A DNA stretch of 30,223 bases, taken from Streptomyces sp. NRRL F-5727 (GTDB taxonomy: Bacteria > Actinomycetota > Actinomycetes > Streptomycetales > Streptomycetaceae). The position numbers and the translations under genes are program-made. Location: contig NZ_JOGX01000076.1 in NCBI RefSeq assembly GCF_000719555.1, forward strand, positions 1 through 30,223, read 5' to 3'. Below, one piece after another: positions 24,816 through 30,223 of this stretch (its first letter is position 1; each line of letters begins with the position of its first letter). The notes beneath the pieces were generated by a model. That model saw only the letters and a list, made by a program, of their open reading frames with translations, was not told the DNA's origin and made no database searches.

Positions 24816-25268
24816 ATGGGCGGAAAGATCACGTACGTCTTCCTCGCCACCGTCCTCGTGCTGGTCTTCGGGGTGGTGGCGATGGAGGGCGTCCTGCTCC
24901 TGCTGACCGGCGAGCCGGCGGCCATGGGCATGGGCGCGGTGGCGTTCCTGCTGCCCGCCGTGGGCGGCTGGTTCCTCTGGAAGAACACGAGCTTCGCGCG
25001 CCGGGCCAACCGGCTGGCGGCGGAGCTGGAGGCCGAGGGCGGGCTCCCCGTCGACGACCTGCGGCGCACCCAGGGCGGCCGGATCGACCGCGACTCCGCG
25101 GACGAGGTCTTCGCCCGGCGCAAGGCCGAGGCGGAGGAGTCGCCGGAGGACTGGCGCTGCTGGTTCCGGCTGGCGGTCGCCTATCACGACGCCCGCGACA
25201 CCCCGCGGGCCCGCAAGGCGATGCAGCGGGCCATCGCCCTCCACGAGGGCCGGACGGTCAGCGCCTGA
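24816..25268 (+). CDS. Small membrane protein with TPR-like tail
   Basis: This 150-residue protein has two N-terminal transmembrane helices (about residues 5-30 and 38-55; ITYVFLATVLVLVFGVVAME and AVAFLLPAVGGWFLW). The cytosolic part is charged and ends in a helical pair, DWRCWFRLAVAYHDARDTPR and ARKAMQRAIALHEG, with the spacing of a single tetratricopeptide repeat. There is no strong ribosome binding site; the ATG lies 5 bases after the dapB stop, so translation is probably coupled. Its last 11 bases overlap the convergent minus-strand gene. No named family is recognised; it is known to me only as a conserved hypothetical in this neighbourhood. Confidence 0.85.
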   Translation: MGGKITYVFLATVLVLVFGVVAMEGVLLLLTGEPAAMGMGAVAFLLPAVGGWFLWKNTSFARRANRLAAELEAEGGLPVDDLRRTQGGRIDRDSADEVFARRKAEAEESPEDWRCWFRLAVAYHDARDTPRARKAMQRAIALHEGRTVSA

Positions 25269-25806
25269 CGCCGTACTCGGCGTGCCACGCCTCGACGGTG
25301 TCGGCGGCCCGGTCGAAGGCTTCGATCCGGGAGAGGAAGTCCGCGTTGTGGTCGGTGAGCAGCACCAGCTGCTCGCCGGCCGTCCGGTCGAGGAGCAGGG
25401 CCTGGCCCTGGACGGTGCGCGGGAAGTTCAGCCAGCGCACCGGCTGCTGGGCGGTGCGGACCGCGGCCACCTTCGCCCAGGGGGTGGTGTGGGTGGCGAA
25501 GAAGCCGACCCGGCGCACGCCGGCGCGGCTGACCCAGGTGCCCATGCGCAGCAGGCGCAGCGCGGCCAGGATGATCAGCACGGCGATGCCGAAGGTGACG
25601 AGCGAGCCGCCGACGGCGCCCGCGGCGGCGATGATCACCGCGGCGAGCAGCACGAACGAGGCGAGCAGCAGCGACAGCGCCGCCGCGCCGACCCGGTAGG
25701 AGCCCGGACGGTACGGACGGCGCCACTGGTCGTGGTCGTCGAACGGGAGCGCGACGGCGTCGGTGGTGTCAAAGGCACGGTCGGCCGTCAGGAAGGGCAG
25801 GGGCAC
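25258..25806 (-). CDS. PH-domain-like membrane protein
   Basis: This 182-residue protein starts with a polar segment (about residues 1-35) and has two transmembrane helices (about 40-63 and 68-86). A C-terminal bacterial PH-like domain follows, recognisable from VSRAGVRRVGFFATHTTPWA, then KVAAVRTAQQPVRWLNFPR and a closing acidic helix (DTVEAWHAEYGVRR). Such proteins are common and uncharacterised in actinobacteria. The GTG at 25806 has a GAGGAA site 7 bases upstream. The stop lies inside the end of the convergent plus-strand gene (11-base overlap, 25258-25268). It may be co-transcribed with the 79-residue membrane gene that ends 54 bases upstream. Confidence 0.8.
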   Translation of the reverse strand: MPLPFLTADRAFDTTDAVALPFDDHDQWRRPYRPGSYRVGAAALSLLLASFVLLAAVIIAAAGAVGGSLVTFGIAVLIILAALRLLRMGTWVSRAGVRRVGFFATHTTPWAKVAAVRTAQQPVRWLNFPRTVQGQALLLDRTAGEQLVLLTDHNADFLSRIEAFDRAADTVEAWHAEYGVRR

Positions 25807-25860
25807 GGCGGTTCCTCACTCACAAGCACGCTCGAAGGGGCGGTGCCCGGTGAGGCTACC

Positions 25861-26100
25861 TCAGCGGTTGTCGGAGGCTTCGGACTGCTGCCGGTGCGCG
25901 GGCGCGTCCGTGCTGTCGAGGGACGGCATGCCGAGGACGAGCGAGCCGACGAGCCCGGCGGCGACCGTCAGACCGAGCAGCGTGCGTCCGACGACCTGCC
26001 CGGGACGCAGCCGCTCACGCGGTGGTGGAGTGACGTTACTGCGGAACTCGTCGGCCTCCGCGACGAACGCGAACGGTACGGCCTCTGTCCGCCTGAACAT
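25861..26100 (-). CDS. Small single-pass membrane protein
   Basis: This 79-residue protein has a polar N-terminus (MFRRTEAVPFAFVAEADEFR), a Pro/Arg stretch (TPPPRERLRPGQ), one hydrophobic helix at about residues 39-59 (VGRTLLGLTVAAGLVGSLVL) and a short polar tail. The start at 26100 is supported by GAGGAGA 9 bases upstream; longer in-frame options lack such a site. It is divergent from thyX, with 159 bases between starts, and head-to-tail with the PH-like gene. No family or function is recognised. Confidence 0.75.
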   Translation of the reverse strand: MFRRTEAVPFAFVAEADEFRSNVTPPPRERLRPGQVVGRTLLGLTVAAGLVGSLVLGMPSLDSTDAPAHRQQSEASDNR

Positions 26101-26259
26101 GGGTGTCACTCTCCTCGGTGGTCTGTCGTGCGCCTCACAGGTACAGACGATCGAACCGAGGGTTTGGTGCCGTTTTTCACCGAAGCAGCCCAATCTCATC
26201 CTTCAGACGGACTCGCGCTAACCTGGGCCCGCCCCACAGACGACTGGAAGGTACTCCTG

Positions 26260-27000
26260 GTGACCGACACCCCCACCGAGCCGGCGAAGATCGACCTCAG
26301 GAGCGACATCACCGTCGAACTGGTCAAGAGCGCCGCGGCCGACTCCGACGTCCTCTGGGCGGCCCGGGTCTCCACGGCGGGGGAGCAGTCCCTCGATGAG
26401 CTCCAGAAGGACCCGGAGCGCTCGAAGGGCCTGATCAACTACCTGATGCGGGACCGCCACGGCAGCCCCTTCGAGCACAACTCGATGACCTTCTTCATCA
26501 GCGCCCCGATCTTCGTCTTCCGCGAGTTCATGCGGCACCGCGTGGGCTGGTCGTACAACGAGGAGTCGGGCCGCTACAGGGAGCTGCAGCCGGTCTTCTA
26601 CGTCCCCGACGCCTCCCGCAAGCTGGTCCAGGAGGGCCGCCCGGGCAAGTACGTCTTCGTCGAGGGCACCCAGGAGCAGCACGAGCTGGTCGGCCGCGCG
26701 ATGGAGGACTCGTACCGCCGGGCGTACGAGACGTACCAGGAGATGCTCGCCGCCGGCGTCGCCCGCGAGGTGGCCCGCTCGGTCCTCCCGGTCGGCCTCT
26801 TCTCCTCGATGTACGCCACCTGCAACGCGCGCTCGCTGATGCACTTCCTCGGCCTGCGCACCCAGCACGAGCTGGCCGCGGTGCCGTCCTTCCCGCAGCG
26901 GGAGATCGAGATGGTCGGCGAGAAGATGGAGGAGCACTGGGCCCGGCTGATGCCGCTGACCCACGCGGCCTTCAACAAGAACGGGCGCGTCGCGCCGTAG
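26260..27000 (+). CDS. thyX: Flavin-dependent thymidylate synthase
   Basis: This 246-residue ThyX makes dTMP from dUMP using FAD, NADPH and methylenetetrahydrofolate. The ThyX signature is R92-H-R94, then SYNEESGRY, with S103 eight residues after RHR; the textbook motif has seven, and one-residue-longer variants exist. Other typical blocks are GSPFEHNSMTFFI, ARSVLPVGLFS and SLMHFLGLRTQHEL. The start is GTG at 26260 with GGAAGG 8 bases upstream. A TAACCT at 26219-26224 may be the -10 box, with no good -35. The open frame extends far upstream, but that part is non-coding or antisense to the two minus-strand genes. The gene is separate from dapA in transcription, given the hairpin at 27079-27116. 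Confidence 0.97.
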   Translation: MTDTPTEPAKIDLRSDITVELVKSAAADSDVLWAARVSTAGEQSLDELQKDPERSKGLINYLMRDRHGSPFEHNSMTFFISAPIFVFREFMRHRVGWSYNEESGRYRELQPVFYVPDASRKLVQEGRPGKYVFVEGTQEQHELVGRAMEDSYRRAYETYQEMLAAGVAREVARSVLPVGLFSSMYATCNARSLMHFLGLRTQHELAAVPSFPQREIEMVGEKMEEHWARLMPLTHAAFNKNGRVAP

Positions 27001-27037
27001 CGCACAGATGTTCGTCCACTCTCGCGAAGTGTCCGTA

Positions 27038-27067
27038 TTGCGACGTTTCGTGAAGTTCATCTAGGCT
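27038..27067 (+). promoter_or_regulatory. Promoter upstream of dapA
   Basis: TTGCGA (27038-27043), an 18-base spacer and TAGGCT (27062-27067) make a good vegetative promoter, predicting a start near 27074. The predicted RNA begins 5 bases before a perfect 14-bp hairpin, which is unusual for a productive promoter. Confidence 0.5.
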
Positions 27068-27078
27068 GATCAAACGGA

Positions 27079-27116
27079 CCCGGCACTGCCTGAACCCCCG
27101 AGCAGGCAGTGCCGGG
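27079..27116 (+). terminator. 14-bp hairpin between thyX and dapA
   Basis: A perfect 14-bp stem (CCCGGCACTGCCTG with its complement at 27103-27116) and a 10-base loop are followed by a pyrimidine-rich tract (CTCCTCTTCTC). It lies 78 bases after the thyX stop and is the best terminator candidate for thyX. Confidence 0.75.
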
Positions 27117-27139
27117 CTCCTCTTCTCACGTCCCCCGAG

Positions 27140-27170
27140 GGGACACCCGGCGCTGAGCAGCGAGTAGCGT
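27140..27170 (+). promoter_or_regulatory. Probable leaderless promoter of dapA
   Basis: TAGCGT (27165-27170) ends 7 bases before the dapA ATG at 27178, exactly where transcription would begin. GGGACA at 27140-27145 is a possible -35 with a 19-base spacer. No ribosome binding site precedes the ATG. This is the usual picture of a leaderless Streptomyces mRNA. Confidence 0.5.
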
Positions 27171-27177
27171 GTTACCC

Positions 27178-28077
27178 ATGGCTCCGATCTCCACTCCGCA
27201 GACCCCCTTCGGGCGGGTCCTCACCGCCATGGTCACGCCCTTCACGGCGGACGGCGCACTCGACCTCGACGGCGCCCGGCGACTCGCGACCCACCTGGTG
27301 GACGCAGGCAACGACGGCCTCGTCGTCAACGGCACCACCGGCGAGTCCCCCACCACCAGCGACGCGGAGAAATCGGAGCTCGTACGCGCCGTCCTGGAGG
27401 CGGTCGGCGACCGCGCCCACGTCGTCGCCGGCATCGGCACCAACGACACCCACCACTCGATCGAGCTGGCCCGCGCCGCCGAGCGTGACGGCGCCCACGG
27501 CCTCCTCGCCGTCACGCCGTACTACAACAAGCCCCCGCAGGAGGGCCTGTACCGGCACTTCACGGCGATCGCCGACGCCACCGGCCTCCCGGTGATGCTC
27601 TACGACATCCCCGGCCGCTCCGGCGTCCCGATCGACACCGAGACCATCGTCCGGCTCGCCGAGCACCCCCGGATCGTCGCCAACAAGGACGCCAAGGGCG
27701 ACCTCGGCCGCGCCAGCTGGGCCATCGCCCGCTCCGGCCTCGCCTGGTACTCCGGCGACGACATGCTCAACCTGCCGCTCCTGTCGGTCGGCGCCGTCGG
27801 CTTCGTCTCCGTCGTGGGCCACGTCGTCACCCCGGACCTGCGCGCCCTCCTCGACGCCCACCTCGCGGGCGACCACGAGAAGGCCACCGAGATCCACCAG
27901 AAGCTGCTCCCGGTCTACACCGGCATGTTCCGCACCCAGGGCGTCATGACCACCAAGGCCGCGCTCGCCCTCCAGGGCCTGCCGGCCGGCCCGCTGCGCC
28001 TGCCGCTCGTCGAGCTCTCCGAGCAGGAGACCGACCAGCTCAAGGTCGACCTCGCCGCCGGCGGGGTAGACCTCTGA
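27178..28077 (+). CDS. dapA: 4-hydroxy-tetrahydrodipicolinate synthase
   Basis: This 299-residue DapA condenses pyruvate with aspartate semialdehyde, the first committed step to diaminopimelate and lysine. It is a TIM barrel with NGTTGESPT (substrate loop), Y142 in LYDIPGRSG and the Schiff-base lysine K170 in VANKDAKGD; the Y-to-K spacing of 28 equals that of the E. coli enzyme. ATG at 27178 is chosen. GTG at 27169 is in frame but would put a rare TTA codon at position 2 and would overlap the putative -10 box. No ribosome binding site is seen, which agrees with leaderless translation. Streptomyces often carry several dapA-like genes; the neighbourhood with dapB favours a biosynthetic role. 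Confidence 0.96.
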   Translation: MAPISTPQTPFGRVLTAMVTPFTADGALDLDGARRLATHLVDAGNDGLVVNGTTGESPTTSDAEKSELVRAVLEAVGDRAHVVAGIGTNDTHHSIELARAAERDGAHGLLAVTPYYNKPPQEGLYRHFTAIADATGLPVMLYDIPGRSGVPIDTETIVRLAEHPRIVANKDAKGDLGRASWAIARSGLAWYSGDDMLNLPLLSVGAVGFVSVVGHVVTPDLRALLDAHLAGDHEKATEIHQKLLPVYTGMFRTQGVMTTKAALALQGLPAGPLRLPLVELSEQETDQLKVDLAAGGVDL

Positions 28078-28088
28078 CATCCGACTTC

Positions 28089-28148
28089 ACAACTGAACAG
28101 TGACAACTCAAGACCGCGACAACTGAACACCGACAACAGCAAGTGCAC
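28089..28148. repeat. Imperfect 30-base tandem duplication in the RNase J leader
   Basis: Two units begin with the identical ACAACTGAACA (28089-28099 and 28119-28129) and share a second ACAAC about 14 bases in. ACAAC therefore recurs at 28089, 28103, 28119 and 28133. The stretch is A/C-rich and unlikely to fold, which stands out in this G/C-rich sequence. Confidence 0.6.
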
Positions 28149-28154
28149 GATTGT

Positions 28155-28192
28155 CATGCGCGCCACGTGCCGACCGGTACGTGGCGCGTGTG
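28155..28192 (+). promoter_or_regulatory. Hairpin in front of the RNase J ribosome binding site
   Basis: A perfect 10-bp stem (28159-28168 CGCGCCACGT with 28179-28188), extendable to 14 pairs with two G-U pairs, and a 10-base loop end only about 3 bases before the GAGGAGA site. It could control translation, or be a site of processing by RNase III or RNase J itself. Confidence 0.5.
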
Positions 28193-28206
28193 GTGAGGAG
28201 AGACTT

Positions 28207-29892
28207 TTGAGCCATCCGCATCCCGAACTCGGCGCCCCGCCGAAGCTCCCCCAGGGCGGCCTGCGCGTCACCCCGCTCGGCGGCCTGGGCGAGATCGGCC
28301 GCAACATGACCGTCTTCGAGTACGACGGCAAGCTGCTGATCGTCGACTGCGGCGTCCTCTTCCCCGAGGAGGAGCAGCCGGGCGTCGACCTGATCCTGCC
28401 CGACTTCACCACCATCCAGGACCGCATCGACGATGTCGTCGGCATCGTCCTGACCCACGGCCACGAGGACCACATCGGTGGCGTGCCGTACCTGCTGCGC
28501 CTGCGGCAGGACATCCCCCTCATCGGCTCCAAGCTGACCCTCGCCCTGATCGAGGCGAAGCTCCAGGAGCACCGCATCCGCCCGTACACGCTGGAGGTGG
28601 CCGAGGGCCACCGAGAGCGGCTGGGCGCCTTCGACTGCGAGTTCATCGCGGTCAACCACTCCATCCCGGACGCCCTGGCGGTCGCGATCCGCACCCCCGC
28701 GGGCATGGTCGTGCACACCGGCGACTTCAAGATGGACCAGCTGCCGCTGGACAACCGCCTCACCGACCTGCACGCCTTCGCGCGCCTGAGCGAGGAGGGC
28801 ATCGACCTCCTGCTCACGGACTCGACGAACGCCGAGGTCCCGGGCTTCACGGCGCACGAGCGGGACATCTCCAACGTCCTGCGGAACGTCTTCGCCAACG
28901 CCCAGAAGCGGATCATCGTGGCGAGCTTCGCCAGCCACGTCCACCGCATCCAGCAGATCCTCGACGCCGCCCACGAGTACGGCCGCAGGGTCGCCTTCGT
29001 CGGCCGCTCGATGGTCCGCAACATGGGCATCGCCCGCGACCTCGGCTACCTCCGGGTCCCGGCCGGCCTCGTCGTCGACGTGAAGACGCTGGACGACCTG
29101 CCGGACGACGAGGTCGTGCTGGTCTGCACGGGTTCCCAGGGCGAGCCGATGGCGGCCCTGTCCCGGATGGCCAACCGCGACCACCAGATCCGGATCGTCC
29201 CCGGCGACACGGTCATCCTGGCCTCGTCCCTCATCCCGGGCAACGAGAACGCGGTCTACCGCGTGATCAACGGCCTGACCCGCTGGGGCGCCAACGTGGT
29301 CCACAAGGGCAACGCCAAGGTCCACGTCTCGGGCCACGCCTCGGCCGGCGAGCTGCTGTACTTCTACAACATCTGCAAGCCGAAGAACCTCATGCCGGTC
29401 CACGGCGAATGGCGCCACCTGCGCGCCAACGCCGAGCTCGGCGCGATGACGGGCATCCCGAAGGACCACATCGTCATCGCCGAGGACGGCGTCGTCGTCG
29501 ACCTGGTCGACGGCCGCGCCCGCATCACCGGCAAGGTCCAGGCGGGGTACGTGTACGTGGACGGCCTCTCGGTCGGCGACGTCACCGAGACCTCCCTGAA
29601 GGACCGCCGGATCCTCGGCGAGGAGGGCATCATCTCGGTCTTCCTGGTGGTCGACTCCTCCACCGGCAAGATCACCGGCGGCCCGCACGTCCACGCGCGC
29701 GGCTCCGGCATCGAGGACTCCGCCTTCGACGCGGTGCTCCCGAAGATCGAGCAGGCGCTGAACAAGTCCGCCCAGGACGGCGTCGTCGAACCCCACCAGC
29801 TCCAGCAGCTGATCCGCCGCACCGTCGGCAAGTGGGTCTCCGACACCTACCGCCGCCGGCCGATGATCCTTCCGGTCGTCGTCGAGGTCTGA
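28207..29892 (+). CDS. rnj: Ribonuclease J
   Basis: This 561-residue metallo-beta-lactamase/beta-CASP ribonuclease combines endonuclease and 5'-3' exonuclease activity. The metal site is H84-G-H-E-D-H89 (LTHGHEDHIGG), with further ligands in NHSIPDALAV and HTGDFKMDQLP. The beta-CASP part contains TGSQGEPMAALSRMAN and VHVSGHASAGELL, and the protein ends in a dimerisation domain. Residues 1-15 form a Pro-rich lead. The start is TTG at 28207, supported by GAGGAGA 5 bases upstream, the conserved opening SHPHPELGAPPKLP and normal family length; a GTG/ATG earlier would encode the leader hairpin. A rare start plus a structured leader suggests restrained or autoregulated expression. It is followed by a strong terminator and the rRNA operon. 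Confidence 0.96.
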   Translation: MSHPHPELGAPPKLPQGGLRVTPLGGLGEIGRNMTVFEYDGKLLIVDCGVLFPEEEQPGVDLILPDFTTIQDRIDDVVGIVLTHGHEDHIGGVPYLLRLRQDIPLIGSKLTLALIEAKLQEHRIRPYTLEVAEGHRERLGAFDCEFIAVNHSIPDALAVAIRTPAGMVVHTGDFKMDQLPLDNRLTDLHAFARLSEEGIDLLLTDSTNAEVPGFTAHERDISNVLRNVFANAQKRIIVASFASHVHRIQQILDAAHEYGRRVAFVGRSMVRNMGIARDLGYLRVPAGLVVDVKTLDDLPDDEVVLVCTGSQGEPMAALSRMANRDHQIRIVPGDTVILASSLIPGNENAVYRVINGLTRWGANVVHKGNAKVHVSGHASAGELLYFYNICKPKNLMPVHGEWRHLRANAELGAMTGIPKDHIVIAEDGVVVDLVDGRARITGKVQAGYVYVDGLSVGDVTETSLKDRRILGEEGIISVFLVVDSSTGKITGGPHVHARGSGIEDSAFDAVLPKIEQALNKSAQDGVVEPHQLQQLIRRTVGKWVSDTYRRRPMILPVVVEV

Positions 29893-29920
29893 GCCCGAAG
29901 GGCCTGACCAGCGCGGTTAC

Positions 29921-29960
29921 GGAGCGGGGCGCCTCGATTTGCATCGGGGCGCCCCGCTCC
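29921..29960 (+). terminator. Strong terminator after RNase J
   Basis: A 17-bp stem (29921-29937 with 29944-29960, one G-T pair) and a 6-base loop TTTGCA lie 28 bases after the stop codon. It insulates the rRNA operon promoters from the RNase J transcript. Confidence 0.85.
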
Positions 29961-30223
29961 AGTACGTTTACGGCTCCGCCAGAACGGGAAGCCCCGGCGC
30001 CGCAGTGCGCCCGGACGGCCGACCGGGAGGTGGAAAATCCGACCGAGATCATCTGATAAAGTCGGAACGCGCCGGAAGGCCCCGAGGAATTGAAACTCAG
30101 GACCGGAAAGCACCGAGGAAATCAGATCGGAAAGATCTGATAGAGTCGGAAACGAAGGAAGCGCCCGGAGGGCCTGGAAACAGGAACGAAGGAAGCGTCC
30201 GCACCTTGAGAACTCAACAGCGT
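29961..30223 (+). promoter_or_regulatory. rRNA operon promoter/leader region
   Basis: The end of the window holds no protein gene but the recognisable 5' leader of a Streptomyces rRNA operon. The block TCTGATAAAGTCGGAA (30052-30067) recurs with one change at 30136-30151; TAAAGT and TAGAGT inside it look like -10 boxes of tandem promoters. A hairpin TCAGATC/GATCTGA (30122-30140) overlaps the second copy. The window ends with TTGAGAACTCAACAGCGT, a conserved leader element containing a short inverted repeat, found from memory a few hundred bases before 16S rRNA. The 16S gene should begin just outside the window. Confidence 0.85.

Noticed and set aside
25282..26259. Upstream extension of the thyX open frame
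   Set aside because: It runs antisense through two minus-strand genes; ThyX has its normal length from the GTG at 26260.
27169..27177. GTG start for dapA nine bases upstream
   Set aside because: It overlaps the putative -10 box, has no ribosome binding site, and makes codon 2 a rare TTA.
29961..30223. Start of 16S rRNA inside the window
   Set aside because: The sequence matches the leader only; the conserved 16S opening (AGAGTTTGATCCTGGCTC) is not present before the window ends.

Overview
The window is a high-GC actinobacterial chromosome segment, almost certainly Streptomyces. The reasons are the extreme G/C bias at third codon positions, frequent GTG starts with GAGG-type ribosome binding sites, TAnnnT -10 boxes, a single-polypeptide EccC, and the gene block rpsO - pnp - M16 peptidase - dapB - thyX - dapA - RNase J running into the leader of a ribosomal RNA operon. 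These assignments come from reading the sequence and from family knowledge; no database search was run.

Layout. (1) 1-560: a lone DUF397 gene and hairpin terminators. (2) 562-19697: a complete-looking ESX/type VII secretion locus. On the left, eccE and a 239-residue protein read leftward, divergent from eccB and mycP1. In the middle, an accessory unit reads rightward from its own promoter: a helical WXG-like protein, a WXG protein with a long repetitive Pro/Gly linker, a second mycosin, then the WXG100 pair esxB-esxA. Facing it on the minus strand is a three-gene cassette: a 166-residue helical protein, a 755-residue WXG-headed protein and a lipoprotein. On the right, eccC (minus) and eccD (plus) diverge from a shared 274-base region. 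(3) 19698-25268: rpsO, pnp, an M16 peptidase, dapB and a small membrane protein, co-directional and tightly packed from pnp on. (4) 25258-26100: two minus-strand membrane proteins. (5) 26260-29892: thyX, dapA and RNase J. (6) 29893-30223: a strong terminator, then rRNA operon leader sequence; 16S itself lies beyond the end.

How the genes work together. EccB, EccC, EccD, EccE and a mycosin would form the membrane secretion machine, and EsxA/EsxB would be the co-secreted heterodimer. The accessory proteins look like additional substrates or partners because they carry WXG folds and YxxxD/E motifs. No EccA-type AAA+ chaperone is present. On the right, PNPase and RNase J are the main RNA decay enzymes of the genus, interleaved with the lysine/diaminopimelate genes dapB and dapA and the flavin-dependent thymidylate synthase thyX.

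The least conventional items are: a 239-residue protein after eccE that looks like a P-loop ATPase without a P-loop; the 166-aa/755-aa/lipoprotein cassette as a candidate T7SS effector module; a coupled 14-codon leader ORF and a dyad at the -35 box in front of the accessory unit; a perfect 16-bp hairpin inside the first codons of the M16 gene; a probable leaderless dapA; and a repeat plus hairpin in the RNase J 5' UTR.
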